DNA of 64,000 nucleotides from Erythrobacter insulae. Its GTDB lineage: Bacteria > Pseudomonadota > Alphaproteobacteria > Sphingomonadales > Sphingomonadaceae. Numbering within the stretch: position 1 is the first letter of the stretch; the number at the start of each line of letters is the position of its first letter. The notes under the pieces are model-generated. The model was not told where the DNA came from. It ran no database searches and was given only the letters and a program-made list of their open reading frames with translations. The position numbers and the translations under genes are program-made. The stretch spans positions 1,926,501-1,990,500 of the forward strand of contig NZ_VHJK01000001.1 of the NCBI RefSeq assembly GCF_007004095.1. Direction: 5' to 3'. This document shows, piece by piece, positions 53,742 through 62,724 of this stretch.

Positions 53742-54083
53742 ATGAAACCTATTGCTTCGATTATGCTGGCGGCCGCTGCGCTGGCCACCCCGGGCGCGGC
53801 GTTAGCGCACCCTATTATTGTTGAACGCGACAGGGGATTGCCGATCGCTCCCAACAATGACAGCAATTCGTACTGGCTGGATTTCAAGACCGATATCAGC
53901 GAGGCAAAACGCGAGTTGAAAAGCGACCTGCGCCGGGCAACCGACGATGAAGATCGCCGTGACGCGCGCGAAGAATATCGTAGCGAAATCGCTGATGCCA
54001 AACATGATTACCGCAAGGAAATGCGCGAGCGTGGATACCGGGTCGCGAATTTCCGAGAGGATCGCCGGTTCTCGCTTCGGTAA
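53742..54083 (+). CDS. Small secreted protein of unknown function
   Basis: A 113-residue protein with a clear signal peptide (MKPIASIMLAAAALATPGAA, cleavage near ALA-HP) and a short mature chain dominated by charged, helical sequence (about 55-100: KTDISEAKRELKSDLRRATD then DEDRRDAREEYRSEIADAKH). I do not recognise the family. ATG 53742 is chosen because it begins the signal peptide and follows GGAGACGGACG. It is convergent with the Nudix gene, ending next to its stop. Confidence 0.75.
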   Translation: MKPIASIMLAAAALATPGAALAHPIIVERDRGLPIAPNNDSNSYWLDFKTDISEAKRELKSDLRRATDDEDRRDAREEYRSEIADAKHDYRKEMRERGYRVANFREDRRFSLR

Positions 54084-54899
54084 TCAGCCGCGCTTGACTG
54101 TCGAAAGCAGCTCGGCGGTGATCGGATAACCGGCATCTTCCATGATCGTCAGCATTGGCTGATCATTGCTGTCGTCGATTTGCGGGATGATCGTTTTGAC
54201 AGGGATTGCCTCTGCATGGGCGCGCGCCTCATCGAAATTCGCGAACAATGCGAGCCGTTCAAGGTTGCGGCGGGTCGGAAAGATCAGCTTGATTTCGCCG
54301 CGCCCCGCCGCGTCAATCGCGCCTTGGGCACTGGTCCAGAACAGTCGCGTATTCTCTGAATTGTCGATCGACACATCGACCTCCCCGGTTCCCAGATCGG
54401 CAAGGTAGAAACGGGTGTCGTACACGCGCGATAGCTTTTCATTTTGCGGAAACCAGCGGGCGAACGGAACTATCTGGTCAAGGTCCAGATCCCATCCGAA
54501 TGCGTCGAGAACCGGAGCAAGTGCTCCTTCTGCCTCGATCATAGTGCGCGCTCTTCTGGCGCTATCGGCGGTTATGTCCCCCGATAGGCCAAGGGCGAGG
54601 CCCGTCTCTTCCAGTGTCTCTCTGATCGCAGCGATCTGATGCGCGATCTCATCGACGCTTAACGTGCTGTTTTTCAGGGTTTCAGCCAGTTTAAAATCTG
54701 CAGGATCCACGCGGCCACCGGGGAAAACCGCCATGCCGCCTGCAAACGCCATGTTCCGCGAGCGTACCGTCATCAGCACCTCGGGAGGGCCGCCATCCGA
54801 AGCGGTTCGAAAAATCACGATCGTTGCTGCGGGGATGCCCTCTGGGCCTGTTTCGCTGGTCATGGTTGCATTGATGACGTGCGCGGCCGCTCTTGCCAA
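54084..54899 (-). CDS. Nudix hydrolase
   Basis: A 271-residue Nudix-fold protein: substrate region MAFAGGMAVFPGGRVDPADF, then the Nudix box end AAIRETLEETGLALG (REtlEETGL). The spacer between the Gly and the REXXEE element is enlarged, as in the NUDT7/19-like (coenzyme A or acyl-CoA pyrophosphatase) group. The exact substrate is not determinable. Confidence 0.85.
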   Translation of the reverse strand: MARAAAHVINATMTSETGPEGIPAATIVIFRTASDGGPPEVLMTVRSRNMAFAGGMAVFPGGRVDPADFKLAETLKNSTLSVDEIAHQIAAIRETLEETGLALGLSGDITADSARRARTMIEAEGALAPVLDAFGWDLDLDQIVPFARWFPQNEKLSRVYDTRFYLADLGTGEVDVSIDNSENTRLFWTSAQGAIDAAGRGEIKLIFPTRRNLERLALFANFDEARAHAEAIPVKTIIPQIDDSNDQPMLTIMEDAGYPITAELLSTVKRG

Positions 54900-55017
54900 G
54901 TCTTTGCAATTATTCGCGGCTTGCGATTGGTCAGGACCTGTCGGACCACTTTACACTGCGATACAGGTTTAAAATGCGATAACCATTTAAGGGCTTGAAA
55001 AACATGAAAAACTCATT

Positions 55018-55036
55018 TTTGGCACGGTCAATGCAT
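55018..55036 (+). promoter_or_regulatory. Sigma-54-like promoter element in an orphan intergenic region
   Basis: TTGGCACGGTCAATGCA (55019-55035) has the -24 GG and -12 GC elements with the required 10 bp between and matches TGGCAC-N5-TTGCA with one mismatch. No rightward gene follows before the terminator at 55120-55153. The rest of the 54900-55194 gap shows nothing else I can name. Confidence 0.35.
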
Positions 55037-55119
55037 TGTTGTTGACGAGCCCCAGTGGTCTTCAATCAGAGGTTCGACCTTTCCTGGTCTCTAGGTCCAA
55101 CCTCCCCGTTTCAAAAAAA

Positions 55120-55153
55120 GAAACCGCCCTGCTTTGGTCAGCAGGGCGGTTTC
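55120..55153. terminator. Strong hairpin terminator downstream of grxD
   Basis: Perfect 13-bp arms GAAACCGCCCTGC (55120-55132) and GCAGGGCGGTTTC (55141-55153), 8-nt loop. On the minus strand it is followed by TTTTTTT, terminating the leftward grxD operon; a weaker T-run (CATTTTGG) follows on the plus strand. Confidence 0.9.
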
Positions 55154-55194
55154 ATTTTGGGCCAATCATTCAGCCCCAAATCTATTGCCAGATT

Positions 55195-55527
55195 TTAGCT
55201 TTCCGCTTTGGCAACGCCTTTTTCGTCGAGCAATTGCTGCAATTCGCCAGCTTCGAACATTTCCATCATAATGTCGCTTCCGCCAAGGAATTCGCCCTTA
55301 ACGTAAAGCTGCGGGATGGTTGGCCAATCGGAATAGGTTTTAATTCCCTGACGCACTTCCATGTCCTGCAGCACATCGACGCTTTCATAAGCGACACCGC
55401 AATGGTCAAGGATCGCGATTGCACGGCTTGAAAAGCCGCACTGCGGGAACAGCGGTGTGCCCTTCATGAAAAGAACGACGTCGTTTTCGCCGACGATGGT
55501 GGAGATGCGGGTATTGGTATCAGCCAT
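55195..55527 (-). CDS. grxD: Monothiol glutaredoxin GrxD
   Basis: A 110-residue Grx4-type glutaredoxin with the CGFS active site ([15 protein letters not shown], Cys at about 30), [20 protein letters not shown] and a conserved basic/acidic tail. Such proteins carry a labile [2Fe-2S] cluster bound with glutathione and work with BolA in Fe-S trafficking and iron sensing. bolA is the next gene upstream. Confidence 0.95.
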   Translation of the reverse strand: MADTNTRISTIVGENDVVLFMKGTPLFPQCGFSSRAIAILDHCGVAYESVDVLQDMEVRQGIKTYSDWPTIPQLYVKGEFLGGSDIMMEMFEAGELQQLLDEKGVAKAES

Positions 55528-55566
55528 GATTGGTGCGGCCTTTAATGCTGTGTGTTTGTTAAGAGA

Positions 55567-55800
55567 TTACGTGGGGACCACTGTGGTGACTTGCAAGGCG
55601 TGGAGTTCGCCGCCCATCTTTCCGCCGAGGGCTGCATACACCATCTTGTGCTGCGCAACGCGCGGCTTGCCCGCAAATTGCGGTGCCGTGACTTTCGCTG
55701 CCCAGTGATCGTCATCACCGGCCAGATCAGTCAATTCGACCACTGCACCCGGCAATGCGGCGACAATCGCCGCTTCGATATCAGGCCCTGACATTGGCAT
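55567..55800 (-). CDS. BolA/IbaG family protein
   Basis: A 77-residue BolA-fold protein: MSGPDIEAAIVAALPGAVVE, HWAAKVTAPQFAGKPRVAQH and KMVYAALGGKMGGELHAL, with the conserved His (about 52) that helps ligate the Grx-BolA [2Fe-2S] cluster. Adjacent to grxD as in many alphaproteobacteria. Confidence 0.93.
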   Translation of the reverse strand: MPMSGPDIEAAIVAALPGAVVELTDLAGDDDHWAAKVTAPQFAGKPRVAQHKMVYAALGGKMGGELHALQVTTVVPT

Positions 55801-55804
55801 CTGT

Positions 55805-56128
55805 TTAGCTGCCGCCCATCAATTGACGTTTGGCTTCGATAGCCATCTCTTCGAGTTTTTCGCGGATAACGGCTTCGCTGACGTCGGCGCCTGCGGCTGT
55901 GAGATCGCCGAGCAGCTTGCGGATCACGTCTTCGTCGCCCGCTTCCTCGAAATCGGCCTGAACGACGGCTTTTTTATAAGCGTCCGTTTCTTCTTCGGTC
56001 AGGTTCATAAGGCCAGCGGCCCATTCACCCAGCAACCGGTTACGCCGCGCGGCGGCTTTGAAAGCGGTTTCTTCGTCCATGGCGAACTTGGCTTCTTCAG
56101 CGCGTTCGCGATCTTTAAAATCGGTCAT
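55805..56128 (-). CDS. DUF1476 protein, F1-ATPase inhibitor zeta-like
   Basis: A 107-residue, nearly all-helical protein: MTDFKDRERAEEAKFAMDEE, FKAAARRNRLLGEWAAGLMN, and the acidic C-terminal helices. This pattern is the DUF1476 family, which includes the alphaproteobacterial zeta inhibitor of F1F0-ATP synthase; the N-terminal segment is the inhibitory part. It sits 4 bp upstream of bolA in the same operon. Confidence 0.9.
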   Translation of the reverse strand: MTDFKDRERAEEAKFAMDEETAFKAAARRNRLLGEWAAGLMNLTEEETDAYKKAVVQADFEEAGDEDVIRKLLGDLTAAGADVSEAVIREKLEEMAIEAKRQLMGGS

Positions 56129-56203
56129 TGCAATCCCTCCGAAAGTGTCGGTTTGAAAATAGGGGCGAGCAGCGCCCTCGACAAGGCGCGGACGCCCGAA
56201 ATT

Positions 56204-57202
56204 TTAGTCTATCGTGACAACAAGTTTGCCGACAGCTTCGCGGTTTTCCAGCTTTGCGATGGCATCGCCAGCGCGCTCCAGCGGGAATGTCTCAGAAACA
56301 AGCGGATCGATCTTGCCTGTTTTCATCAATTCAAACAGTTCGTTGACCTGAGCAACGAATTTGGCCGGCTCCCGAGCCGTGAATGCGCCCCAGAACACGC
56401 CGCAAATATCGCAGCTTTTCAAAAGCGTCAGGTTGAGCGGCATCTTCGCAATGCCGGCCGGGAAACCCACGACCAGGAAACGGCCTTCCCATGCAATGGA
56501 GCGCAAGGCCGGTTCAGAATATTGTCCGCCGACAATGTCGTAGACGATGTTGGCGCCGGTCGGCCCGCAGGCTGTTTTGAAAGCATTGGCCAGCTCTTTG
56601 GAAGCGGCCTTGTCCATTTCTCCGCGGGGATAGATAACCACTTCATCCGCCCCTGCTTTGCGAGCGACTTCGCCTTTCGCTTCGCTCGATACGGCTGCGA
56701 CAACGCGCGCGCCGAACGCTTTGGCGAGTTCCACCGCCGACAGGCCAACGCCGCCAGCCGCGCCCAGCACCAGCACCACGTCGCCTTCTTTGATGTGCCC
56801 GCGATCTTTCAGGCCGTGAATGGTGGTGCCGTATGTCATCAGCAGCGAAGCCGCTTTCTCGAACGGGACACCATCGGGAATGGGGAACATTCGACCTGCC
56901 GGAACAACCACCTTTTCCGCCAGTCCGCCATTGCCGATACCGGCCATCACGCGGTCACCGGGCCGATAATTATCGACGCCTTCGCCGACGGCTTCGACCA
57001 CCCCGGCCAATTCGCCGCCCGGGGCAAACGGACGCTCGGGCTTAAACTGATACAGATCCCTAATGATCAGTGTGTCGGGATAATTGATCGCGCAGGCTTT
57101 TACCGCGACGAGCACTTCGCCTTTACCAGGGGTTGGTGTTTCGATTTCATCGAGCGTCAGAGTCTCTGGCCCACCGGTTTGGTGGCTTAACATGGCTTTC
57201 AT
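56204..57202 (-). CDS. NADPH:quinone oxidoreductase (MDR family)
   Basis: A 332-residue zinc-free medium-chain reductase: MKAMLSHQTGGPETLTLDEI, the proton-relay region AGIGNGGLAEKVVVPAGRMF and the NADPH motif VLVLGAAGGVGLSAVELAKA (about 144-163). ATG 57202 is chosen because GGGAGAGA lies 6-13 bp upstream; the frame is open further, to 57271. Substrate uncertain (quinones or enones). Confidence 0.88.
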   Translation of the reverse strand: MKAMLSHQTGGPETLTLDEIETPTPGKGEVLVAVKACAINYPDTLIIRDLYQFKPERPFAPGGELAGVVEAVGEGVDNYRPGDRVMAGIGNGGLAEKVVVPAGRMFPIPDGVPFEKAASLLMTYGTTIHGLKDRGHIKEGDVVLVLGAAGGVGLSAVELAKAFGARVVAAVSSEAKGEVARKAGADEVVIYPRGEMDKAASKELANAFKTACGPTGANIVYDIVGGQYSEPALRSIAWEGRFLVVGFPAGIAKMPLNLTLLKSCDICGVFWGAFTAREPAKFVAQVNELFELMKTGKIDPLVSETFPLERAGDAIAKLENREAVGKLVVTID

Positions 57203-57215
57203 GTGGGTCTCTCCC

Positions 57216-57818
57216 TTAAACGTGTGTGCCTTTGATAAGCCAATCCTGCGCGCCGGCGCGCTGGCTTTCAAAGTGTCCGATCTGTGCTTGTCGTTCCAAC
57301 GTCAAAGCTACCTCATCCAGACCGTGAAGCAGGCAGTGTTTGCGGAACGGATCAATGTCGAAAGTGAACCGGTCCTGGAATGGAGTGGTGACTGTTTGAT
57401 TTTCAAGATCAACCGTGATTGGCTGGCCCTCTCTGGCGACTTCCATCAGGCGGTCGATTGCATCCTGCGGCAAGACAACTGGCAAGATTCCATTCTTGAC
57501 CGCATTGCCAGAGAAAATATCGGAATATGACGGGGCAATAACAGCGCGAATTCCAAGATCGAGAATAGCCCATGCGGCGTGTTCACGGCTGGAGCCGCAG
57601 CCAAAATTATCGCCTGCAATCAGGATCGGTGAACCGGCATAAGCGGGATCATCAAAGACATTGCCTTCGATTGCGCGGATCGATTCAAAAGCCCCTTTGC
57701 CCAAACCTTCGCGAGTGATCGTCTTCAGCCAAACGGCCGGGATGATGATGTCGGTATCGACATTCTTCGCGCCAAACGGAATGGCGCGGCCTTCTACCTG
57801 CGAAAGCGCATCCATCAT
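57216..57818 (-). CDS. leuD: LeuD, 3-isopropylmalate dehydratase small subunit
   Basis: A 200-residue aconitase swivel-domain protein: [19 protein letters not shown], the substrate-binding [20 protein letters not shown] (about 66-85) and [20 protein letters not shown]. It acts with LeuC in leucine synthesis. A small ORF separates it from leuC on the same strand. Confidence 0.95.
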   Translation of the reverse strand: MMDALSQVEGRAIPFGAKNVDTDIIIPAVWLKTITREGLGKGAFESIRAIEGNVFDDPAYAGSPILIAGDNFGCGSSREHAAWAILDLGIRAVIAPSYSDIFSGNAVKNGILPVVLPQDAIDRLMEVAREGQPITVDLENQTVTTPFQDRFTFDIDPFRKHCLLHGLDEVALTLERQAQIGHFESQRAGAQDWLIKGTHV

Positions 57819-57827
57819 TAATGCTCC

Positions 57828-58034
57828 TCAATCGGTTTGCGGCGGCTCGCCCGAGGGAATGGTCCCTGACGGGTTCGACCCGTTCGCATTTTCCTCTGGT
57901 CCCTTGCGGAACCGTTTTCCGGCGTAAAGCAGTGCAGCGGCAATAGCAGCTGAACCGATCGTCGCCGCAGCCCCGATTGCGGCGTTGCGTCCGGCGCTGC
58001 TCTTCGATGAATCTTCTGAAGGCTTTTTCGTCAT
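57828..58034 (-). CDS. Small single-span membrane protein between leuC and leuD
   Basis: A 68-residue protein: polar Ser/Lys N-terminus, one hydrophobic Ala/Gly helix (about 17-42, AAIGAAATIGSAAIAAALLY), then a basic turn and a Pro/Gly/Asn-rich tail. It is 9 bp upstream of leuD and 46 bp after leuC, so it is inside the leu transcript. Family and function unknown; ribosome site weak. Confidence 0.55.
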   Translation of the reverse strand: MTKKPSEDSSKSSAGRNAAIGAAATIGSAAIAAALLYAGKRFRKGPEENANGSNPSGTIPSGEPPQTD

Positions 58035-58080
58035 GTAATTCTCATGCGGCGCGATTGCGGGCTTTGCAAGTTATGAACGA

Positions 58081-59511
58081 TCAAAGGTCGCGGACATCTG
58101 TTAGACGCCCGGTCACCGCAGCGGCAGCAGCCATGGCGGGAGAGACGAGGTGGGTGCGCGCACCCGGTCCCTGTCGTCCCACAAAATTGCGGTTGGAGGT
58201 TGAGGCGCATCGCTCGCCAGGGGGCACTTTGTCGGGGTTCATCCCAAGGCACGCGGAGCAGCCGGGTTCGCGCCATTCAAATCCTGCATCGGTGAAAATT
58301 CGATCGAGGCCCTCTTCCTCGGCCTGCCGTTTGACCAGCCCGGATCCGGGCACAACGATGGCCCAGCGAACATTATCGGCGATCTTGCGGCCCTTCAGCA
58401 CTTCTGCGGCGGCGCGCATATCCTCGATCCGGCTGTTGGTGCAGCTCCCGATAAAGATGTTCTCTACCGGCACATCTGTCATCTTGGTGCCGGGAACAAG
58501 GCCCATATAATCGAGGCTTTTCTGTGCAGCGGTGCGCTTGCTTTCATCAGCAAAGCTGTCCGGGGCAGGGACCGTCCCGCCGATTGGCACGACATCTTCG
58601 GGGCTTGTGCCCCATGTCACAGTCGGTTCGATTTCGGCGGCAGCGATCACCACCGATTTTTCAAAACTTGCCCCCGGATCGGTTTGCAATGTCCTCCAAT
58701 AGGCAAGCGCTTTGTCCCAATCTGCGCCTTTGGGAGCCATTGGGCGGCCTTTCAGATACCGAAAAACGGTTTCATCAGGAGCAATCAATCCGGCCCGCGC
58801 GCCCGCTTCGATACTCATATTGCAGACCGTTAAGCGTTGCTCGACGCTCATTTTTTCGAACACCGGGCCGCGATACTCGATCACATAGCCGGAACCGCCA
58901 GCCGCGCCGATCACGCCGATAATGTGCAGGATCAGGTCTTTGGCGGTAACGCCGTGGGACAGTTCGCCTTCGACGCGAACTTCCATTGATTTGGACCGCT
59001 GAAGCAAAAGTGTCTGCGTTGCCAGAACATGCTCGACTTCGCTGGTGCCGATACCGAAAGCAAGCGCGCCCAACCCGCCGTGGCTCGCCGTGTGGGAATC
59101 GCCGCAAACGATTGTTGTTCCGGGAAGCGAGAATCCCTGCTCTGGACCGACAACATGGACAATGCCCTGTTCTTCGTCGGCGTCCCCGATGTAACGGATT
59201 CCGAAATCAGGCGCATTCTTCTCCAACGCTTCGAGCTGCGCCGCGCTTTGCGGATCGGCAATCGGTATCTTCACACCGTGCGCATCGCGCCGCGGGGTGG
59301 TGGGCAAGTTGTGGTCGGGCACCGCCAATGTAAGTTCCGGGCGCCGCACTGGCCGACCGGCGGTTCGCAGGGACTCAAAAGCCTGAGGGCTGGTCACTTC
59401 GTGAACCAGGTGCCGATCAATATAAATCAGCGCCGTGCCATCGTCGCGTGTCTCAACAACGTGGTCATCCCAGATTTTCTCGTAAAGCGTGCGTGGTTTG
59501 CTAGCCATCAT
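58081..59511 (-). CDS. leuC: LeuC, 3-isopropylmalate dehydratase large subunit
   Basis: A 476-residue aconitase-family enzyme: [32 protein letters not shown], cluster cysteines in [20 protein letters not shown] and [20 protein letters not shown]. It isomerises 2- to 3-isopropylmalate with LeuD using a [4Fe-4S] cluster. Two adjacent Met codons begin the frame; either could be used. Confidence 0.96.
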   Translation of the reverse strand: MMASKPRTLYEKIWDDHVVETRDDGTALIYIDRHLVHEVTSPQAFESLRTAGRPVRRPELTLAVPDHNLPTTPRRDAHGVKIPIADPQSAAQLEALEKNAPDFGIRYIGDADEEQGIVHVVGPEQGFSLPGTTIVCGDSHTASHGGLGALAFGIGTSEVEHVLATQTLLLQRSKSMEVRVEGELSHGVTAKDLILHIIGVIGAAGGSGYVIEYRGPVFEKMSVEQRLTVCNMSIEAGARAGLIAPDETVFRYLKGRPMAPKGADWDKALAYWRTLQTDPGASFEKSVVIAAAEIEPTVTWGTSPEDVVPIGGTVPAPDSFADESKRTAAQKSLDYMGLVPGTKMTDVPVENIFIGSCTNSRIEDMRAAAEVLKGRKIADNVRWAIVVPGSGLVKRQAEEEGLDRIFTDAGFEWREPGCSACLGMNPDKVPPGERCASTSNRNFVGRQGPGARTHLVSPAMAAAAAVTGRLTDVRDL

Positions 59512-59631
59512 GGTCTCTTGTGCTGTTTCAGACTCAGCGATTAGCGGCCCTTGGGCAACACTGGCAAGTTACTGATGAAAAGAGTTGTATTGGTCATGGA
59601 AATGCAACCTGTTCGTTGCTAACTTACAATC

Positions 59632-60033
59632 ATGTCAGCAACTCCGTATGCCTTTCCGATCAAAGTTCTTCCCGAAGACATCGATTTCATGGGGCACGTC
59701 AACAATGCGCGCTATCTGAATTGGGTTCAGGATGCAGTCCTTGCCCATTGGAACAAACTCGCCCCCGCTGAAGAGGTCGCGAGCAAAGCCTGGGTCGCTC
59801 TCAAACATGAGATCACCTATCGCAAACCGGCGTTTCTGGAAGACGATGTAATTGCGAACACCGTGCTGGAGCATTTTAAGGGGCCGCGCGCGTTTTATCG
59901 CACGGTGATCAAACGCGGGGAAGACGTGCTGGCCGAAGTGCAATCCAGCTGGTGCTGTATTGATGTCGATACCCTTAGACCGGCCAAAATCGGCGAGCAT
60001 ATGCGTGAGTTCTTTTTCTCGGAGAGCGATTGA
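59632..60033 (+). CDS. Acyl-CoA thioesterase (4HBT hot-dog fold)
   Basis: A 133-residue single hot-dog protein with the 4HBT motif DIDFMGHVNNARYLNWVQDA (Asp/Asn catalytic region, about 18-37) and ALKHEITYRKPAFLEDDVIA. It hydrolyses acyl-CoA thioesters; substrate not predictable. Apparently monocistronic. Confidence 0.88.
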   Translation: MSATPYAFPIKVLPEDIDFMGHVNNARYLNWVQDAVLAHWNKLAPAEEVASKAWVALKHEITYRKPAFLEDDVIANTVLEHFKGPRAFYRTVIKRGEDVLAEVQSSWCCIDVDTLRPAKIGEHMREFFFSESD

Positions 60034-60050
60034 AACCGCCCAAATGACGG

Positions 60051-60149
60051 CCCAGTTGATGCCCCAGTTGATTGCCCGGTAGAATGATCGCGCGATCCAA
60101 TTCTAGGAATCTTGGGGTATACGCACCCGGTTGACCTGATTATGCGTAT
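60051..60149. repeat. Short repeats and dyads upstream of crtW
   Basis: CCCAGTTGAT is duplicated with 12-bp spacing (60051-60060, 60063-60072). GATCGCGCGATC (60086-60097) is a perfect palindrome. ATACGCA (60119-60125) / TGCGTAT (60143-60149) is a 7-bp dyad ending 9 bp before crtW. The last could be a regulatory hairpin or operator. Confidence 0.4.
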
Positions 60150-60158
60150 CTACACCAG

Positions 60159-60944
60159 ATGACTTCTCGTTTCTCCCTTCCCAGTCGCACAGCTCAGGCC
60201 GTGACCGGCAGCGTTCTGGCCGCATTGATTGCGGGCACTTGGCTTGGAATTCACGCGTATGGCATGTTTGTTTTCGAACTGACATGGGCGACGCTGCCCT
60301 TTGCTTTGGCATTGGCGGTTGTGCAATGTTGGCTTTCGGTCGGGGTTTTCATCGTAAGCCATGATGCGATGCACGGCAGTCTCATCCCCGGAAATCCGCG
60401 CGCCAATTCCGCAATAGGGGCGGTTTTGCTTGTTCTGTATGCCGGGTTCGGGTGGAAGACATTGCGCGATGCGCATTTCCAGCATCACAAATTGGCCGGT
60501 CATGCAGGCGATCCCGACTTTGACGAACACAATCCGCGCAGTTTTGCGCGTTGGTATGCCACATTTTTCAAACGGTATTTCGGGTGGCGGTCGCTGCTTT
60601 ATGTTCACACTGTCGTCGGCATTTATTGGTTGGTGATCGGTATCCCGATGGCTCAGATATTCGTGCTTTACGGCGCGCCGGCGCTGCTTTCATCGCTGCA
60701 ATTGTTCTATTTCGGCACCTTCCGCCCGCACCGCCACAGTGAAACCGATAACGATCAGGCATTCGCCGATCAACACAACACGCGCAGCGAGAGTTTTGGA
60801 ACCCTCGCAAGTCTCGCAACCTGCTTTCATTTCGGCTATCATCTGGAGCATCACCGGCGTCCTGATTTGCCGTGGTGGGCTTTACCGAAAGCGCGAAAAG
60901 CCGGTGTCGGGAATGTCGGAAAAACACAAGAGGCAACCGCATGA
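60159..60944 (+). CDS. crtW: CrtW, beta-carotene 4,4'-ketolase
   Basis: A 261-residue membrane di-iron oxygenase of the fatty-acid desaturase superfamily with its three His boxes: VSHDAMHGSLIPG, DAHFQHHKLAGHAGDPDFDE and HFGYHLEHHRRPDLPWW. Extra histidines in FRPHRHSETDN are typical of CrtW. It introduces keto groups at C4/C4' of beta-ionone rings. It overlaps crtZ by 4 bases, giving an astaxanthin-type cassette. Confidence 0.93.
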   Translation: MTSRFSLPSRTAQAVTGSVLAALIAGTWLGIHAYGMFVFELTWATLPFALALAVVQCWLSVGVFIVSHDAMHGSLIPGNPRANSAIGAVLLVLYAGFGWKTLRDAHFQHHKLAGHAGDPDFDEHNPRSFARWYATFFKRYFGWRSLLYVHTVVGIYWLVIGIPMAQIFVLYGAPALLSSLQLFYFGTFRPHRHSETDNDQAFADQHNTRSESFGTLASLATCFHFGYHLEHHRRPDLPWWALPKARKAGVGNVGKTQEATA

Positions 60945-61438
60945 GCTGGTTAGAAGCCATTTCAATTACCTTTGCCGCTGTCATCGGCATGGAATTGTTC
61001 GCGTGGTACGCGCACAAATACATCATGCATGGCTGGGGCTGGGGATGGCACCGCGATCATCACGAACCACACGATAACAAGCTTGAGAAGAATGACCTTT
61101 TTGCTGTCGTTTTTGGAACGATCAACGCGGCAATGTACATTTTCGGCTCGCTTTACTGGGAATGGCTGTGGTGGGCCGCGCTGGGCGTGAACATTTACGG
61201 CGTGATTTACGCCTTCATCCACGATGGATTGGTGCATCAGCGGTTCTTCCGCTGGGTCCCGAAAAAGGGATATGCCAAACGGCTGGTCCAAGCGCACAAG
61301 CTGCATCACGCGACTATCGGTAAAGAGGGCGGGGTAAGCTTCGGCTTTGTCTTCGCCCGTGATCCGCAGAAATTAAAGGCCGAGCTGAAACAGCAAGCAA
61401 ACGCGGGCGTTGCCAAAGTAAGAGACGCGCGCGTTTAA
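60941..61438 (+). CDS. crtZ: CrtZ, beta-carotene 3-hydroxylase
   Basis: A 165-residue non-haem di-iron hydroxylase: WYAHKYIMHGWGWGWHRDHH, FIHDGLVHQRFFRWVP and AHKLHHATIGKEGGVSFGFV hold the family His clusters. It adds 3-hydroxyls to beta-ring carotenoids. ATG 60941 overlaps the crtW stop (ATGA); the frame is open upstream but that part is the crtW coding region. Confidence 0.94.
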   Translation: MSWLEAISITFAAVIGMELFAWYAHKYIMHGWGWGWHRDHHEPHDNKLEKNDLFAVVFGTINAAMYIFGSLYWEWLWWAALGVNIYGVIYAFIHDGLVHQRFFRWVPKKGYAKRLVQAHKLHHATIGKEGGVSFGFVFARDPQKLKAELKQQANAGVAKVRDARV

Positions 61439-61649
61439 GGTCTGGAAATTAGGTCCTTAAAGCATGGTGGGTGACACGAACCCGCCGTCGAGGCCGCAGG
61501 CAAATTTTCAGAAAAACGCAATTTTACAGTGATCTAAGGCCACAATGGCGCGCGCAAGTGTGACTTTGCGATTGGCGCGATCTGTTCGAATGAATCAACA
61601 ATTTGAAAGAGCGGTTGTTGCCCTATCGCGTGTGACACCGTGTAGGAAA

Positions 61650-62093
61650 CTAGCTTGCGGCGATCCGGCCCGCATGCTCTTTAACCAGCGCAATCATATT
61701 CGGTACGCCTTGCGTGCGATTGCTCGACAATTGGTTTTTGAGATCAAACGGCTCAAGCGCGCCCATCACATCCATTGACGCTACTTCGTTTGCGGGTCTG
61801 TCCTGAACTGCGGCGATAACCAGCGCGACGATCCCTTTCGTGATCGCGGCGTTGCTGTCGGCCAGGAAATGGAGCGCCTTGGTCTGCTCGGTCGGGTAAA
61901 CCCAGACCGCTGCCGAACACCCGCGCACCAGTGTCGCGTCTGTCTTCAATGCATCAGGCATATCCTCCAGATCACGGCCAAGCTCGATCAACAGACGATA
62001 TCGTTCATCGCCTTCGAGAAATTCGTATTCTTCGAGGATATCGGGGAGCGTTCGCATGCCGGGGTATTTAGGGCTGCGTGCGCCCATGTCCAC
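61650..62093 (-). CDS. sufE: SufE family Fe-S assembly sulfur acceptor
   Basis: A 147-residue SufE-fold protein: ILEEYEFLEGDERYRLLIEL, the active Cys in TLVRGCSAAVWVYP (about 59) and VMGALEPFDLKNQLSSNRTQ with GVPNMIALVKEHA. It accepts persulfide from SufS. A shorter start at 62057 (MRTLPDILEEYEF) is possible. It stands alone, not with other suf genes. Confidence 0.9.
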   Translation of the reverse strand: MDMGARSPKYPGMRTLPDILEEYEFLEGDERYRLLIELGRDLEDMPDALKTDATLVRGCSAAVWVYPTEQTKALHFLADSNAAITKGIVALVIAAVQDRPANEVASMDVMGALEPFDLKNQLSSNRTQGVPNMIALVKEHAGRIAAS

Positions 62094-62128
62094 CCATGAA
62101 GCCCAGTTAAAATGCCCGGATCAGAGCG

Positions 62129-62386
62129 TTAAAGCTCAACTCCGCTGGCAATCGCTTCCAGCTTTTTGATCCGCTCTTTAAGATCGGCGACCTCTATCCG
62201 CGCAGCGCCGACGCCCGCACCACCTTCAATTTCAGGAGCGTTTGGGTTTTGCTGCGCGGAATCGGGGCGGCTCATTTCCTCACGTTTGAGATCGAGCCAG
62301 CCTTGCCAGGCGCGCAGCAATGCAAAAGCAACCACGCTGATACCGACCACACATGTGGCAGCGATCATGAAAATCGGGTCCGTCAT
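62129..62386 (-). CDS. Short membrane protein, last gene of the psp-like array
   Basis: An 85-residue protein: N-terminal helix IFMIAATCVVGISVVAFALL (about 5-24), a WQGWLDLKREEM amphipathic turn, a polar linker, and the C-terminal helix ARIEVADLKERIKKLEAIAS. The end resembles the PspB heptad pattern (ERI..LEAI) but lacks the TD...EIxxLR extension seen in its neighbours. It overlaps the next upstream gene by 4 bases. Confidence 0.75.
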   Translation of the reverse strand: MTDPIFMIAATCVVGISVVAFALLRAWQGWLDLKREEMSRPDSAQQNPNAPEIEGGAGVGAARIEVADLKERIKKLEAIASGVEL

Positions 62387-62724
62387 TCGCTCAAATCCTC
62401 CATATTCTTTGAGGAACGCCGCGCAATATCACCGCGCAGGCTTTCGATTTCTCGGGCGATCCGCTGCGCTTTGCGCGCTTCGCAGCTGTTATCATCGGTC
62501 GCGATCCGTTCGAGCACCTGAACGCGGTTTCGCAATTCTTCGAGCTCGCGCGCATCGATCGTGTCCTGATCGTCATCCGCAAGGCCGCTGTCCGCAGGCG
62601 ATCCCGATAACCGGGTAATCTGCTCAATCAGCCGGGTGTTTTCGTGGCGCAGCCGCAAATTGCGGTTCCGTTCGTAGGCCCACATCGCAACGAATACGAT
62701 CAAGGCGATCACCATCCAATTCAT
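62383..62724 (-). CDS. PspB-like membrane/coiled-coil protein (array member 4)
   Basis: A 113-residue protein: N-terminal helix MNWMVIALIVFVAMWAYERN, a coiled-coil-like region (LRHENTRLIEQITRL) and the C-terminal motif LRNRVQVLERIATD, followed after an insert by AREIESLRGD. It shares this ERIATD...EIxxLR module with three adjacent genes. Overlaps both neighbours by 4 bases. Confidence 0.75.
   Translation of the reverse strand: MNWMVIALIVFVAMWAYERNRNLRLRHENTRLIEQITRLSGSPADSGLADDDQDTIDARELEELRNRVQVLERIATDDNSCEARKAQRIAREIESLRGDIARRSSKNMEDLSE

Noticed and set aside
55060..55110. tRNA-like GGTTCGACC T-loop in the gap before grxD
   Set aside because: No matching acceptor, D- or anticodon arms; only the T-loop-like word is present.
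55823..57190. 455-codon rightward frame opposite DUF1476 and the quinone oxidoreductase
   Set aside because: Covers two recognisable genes on the other strand and has no signature.
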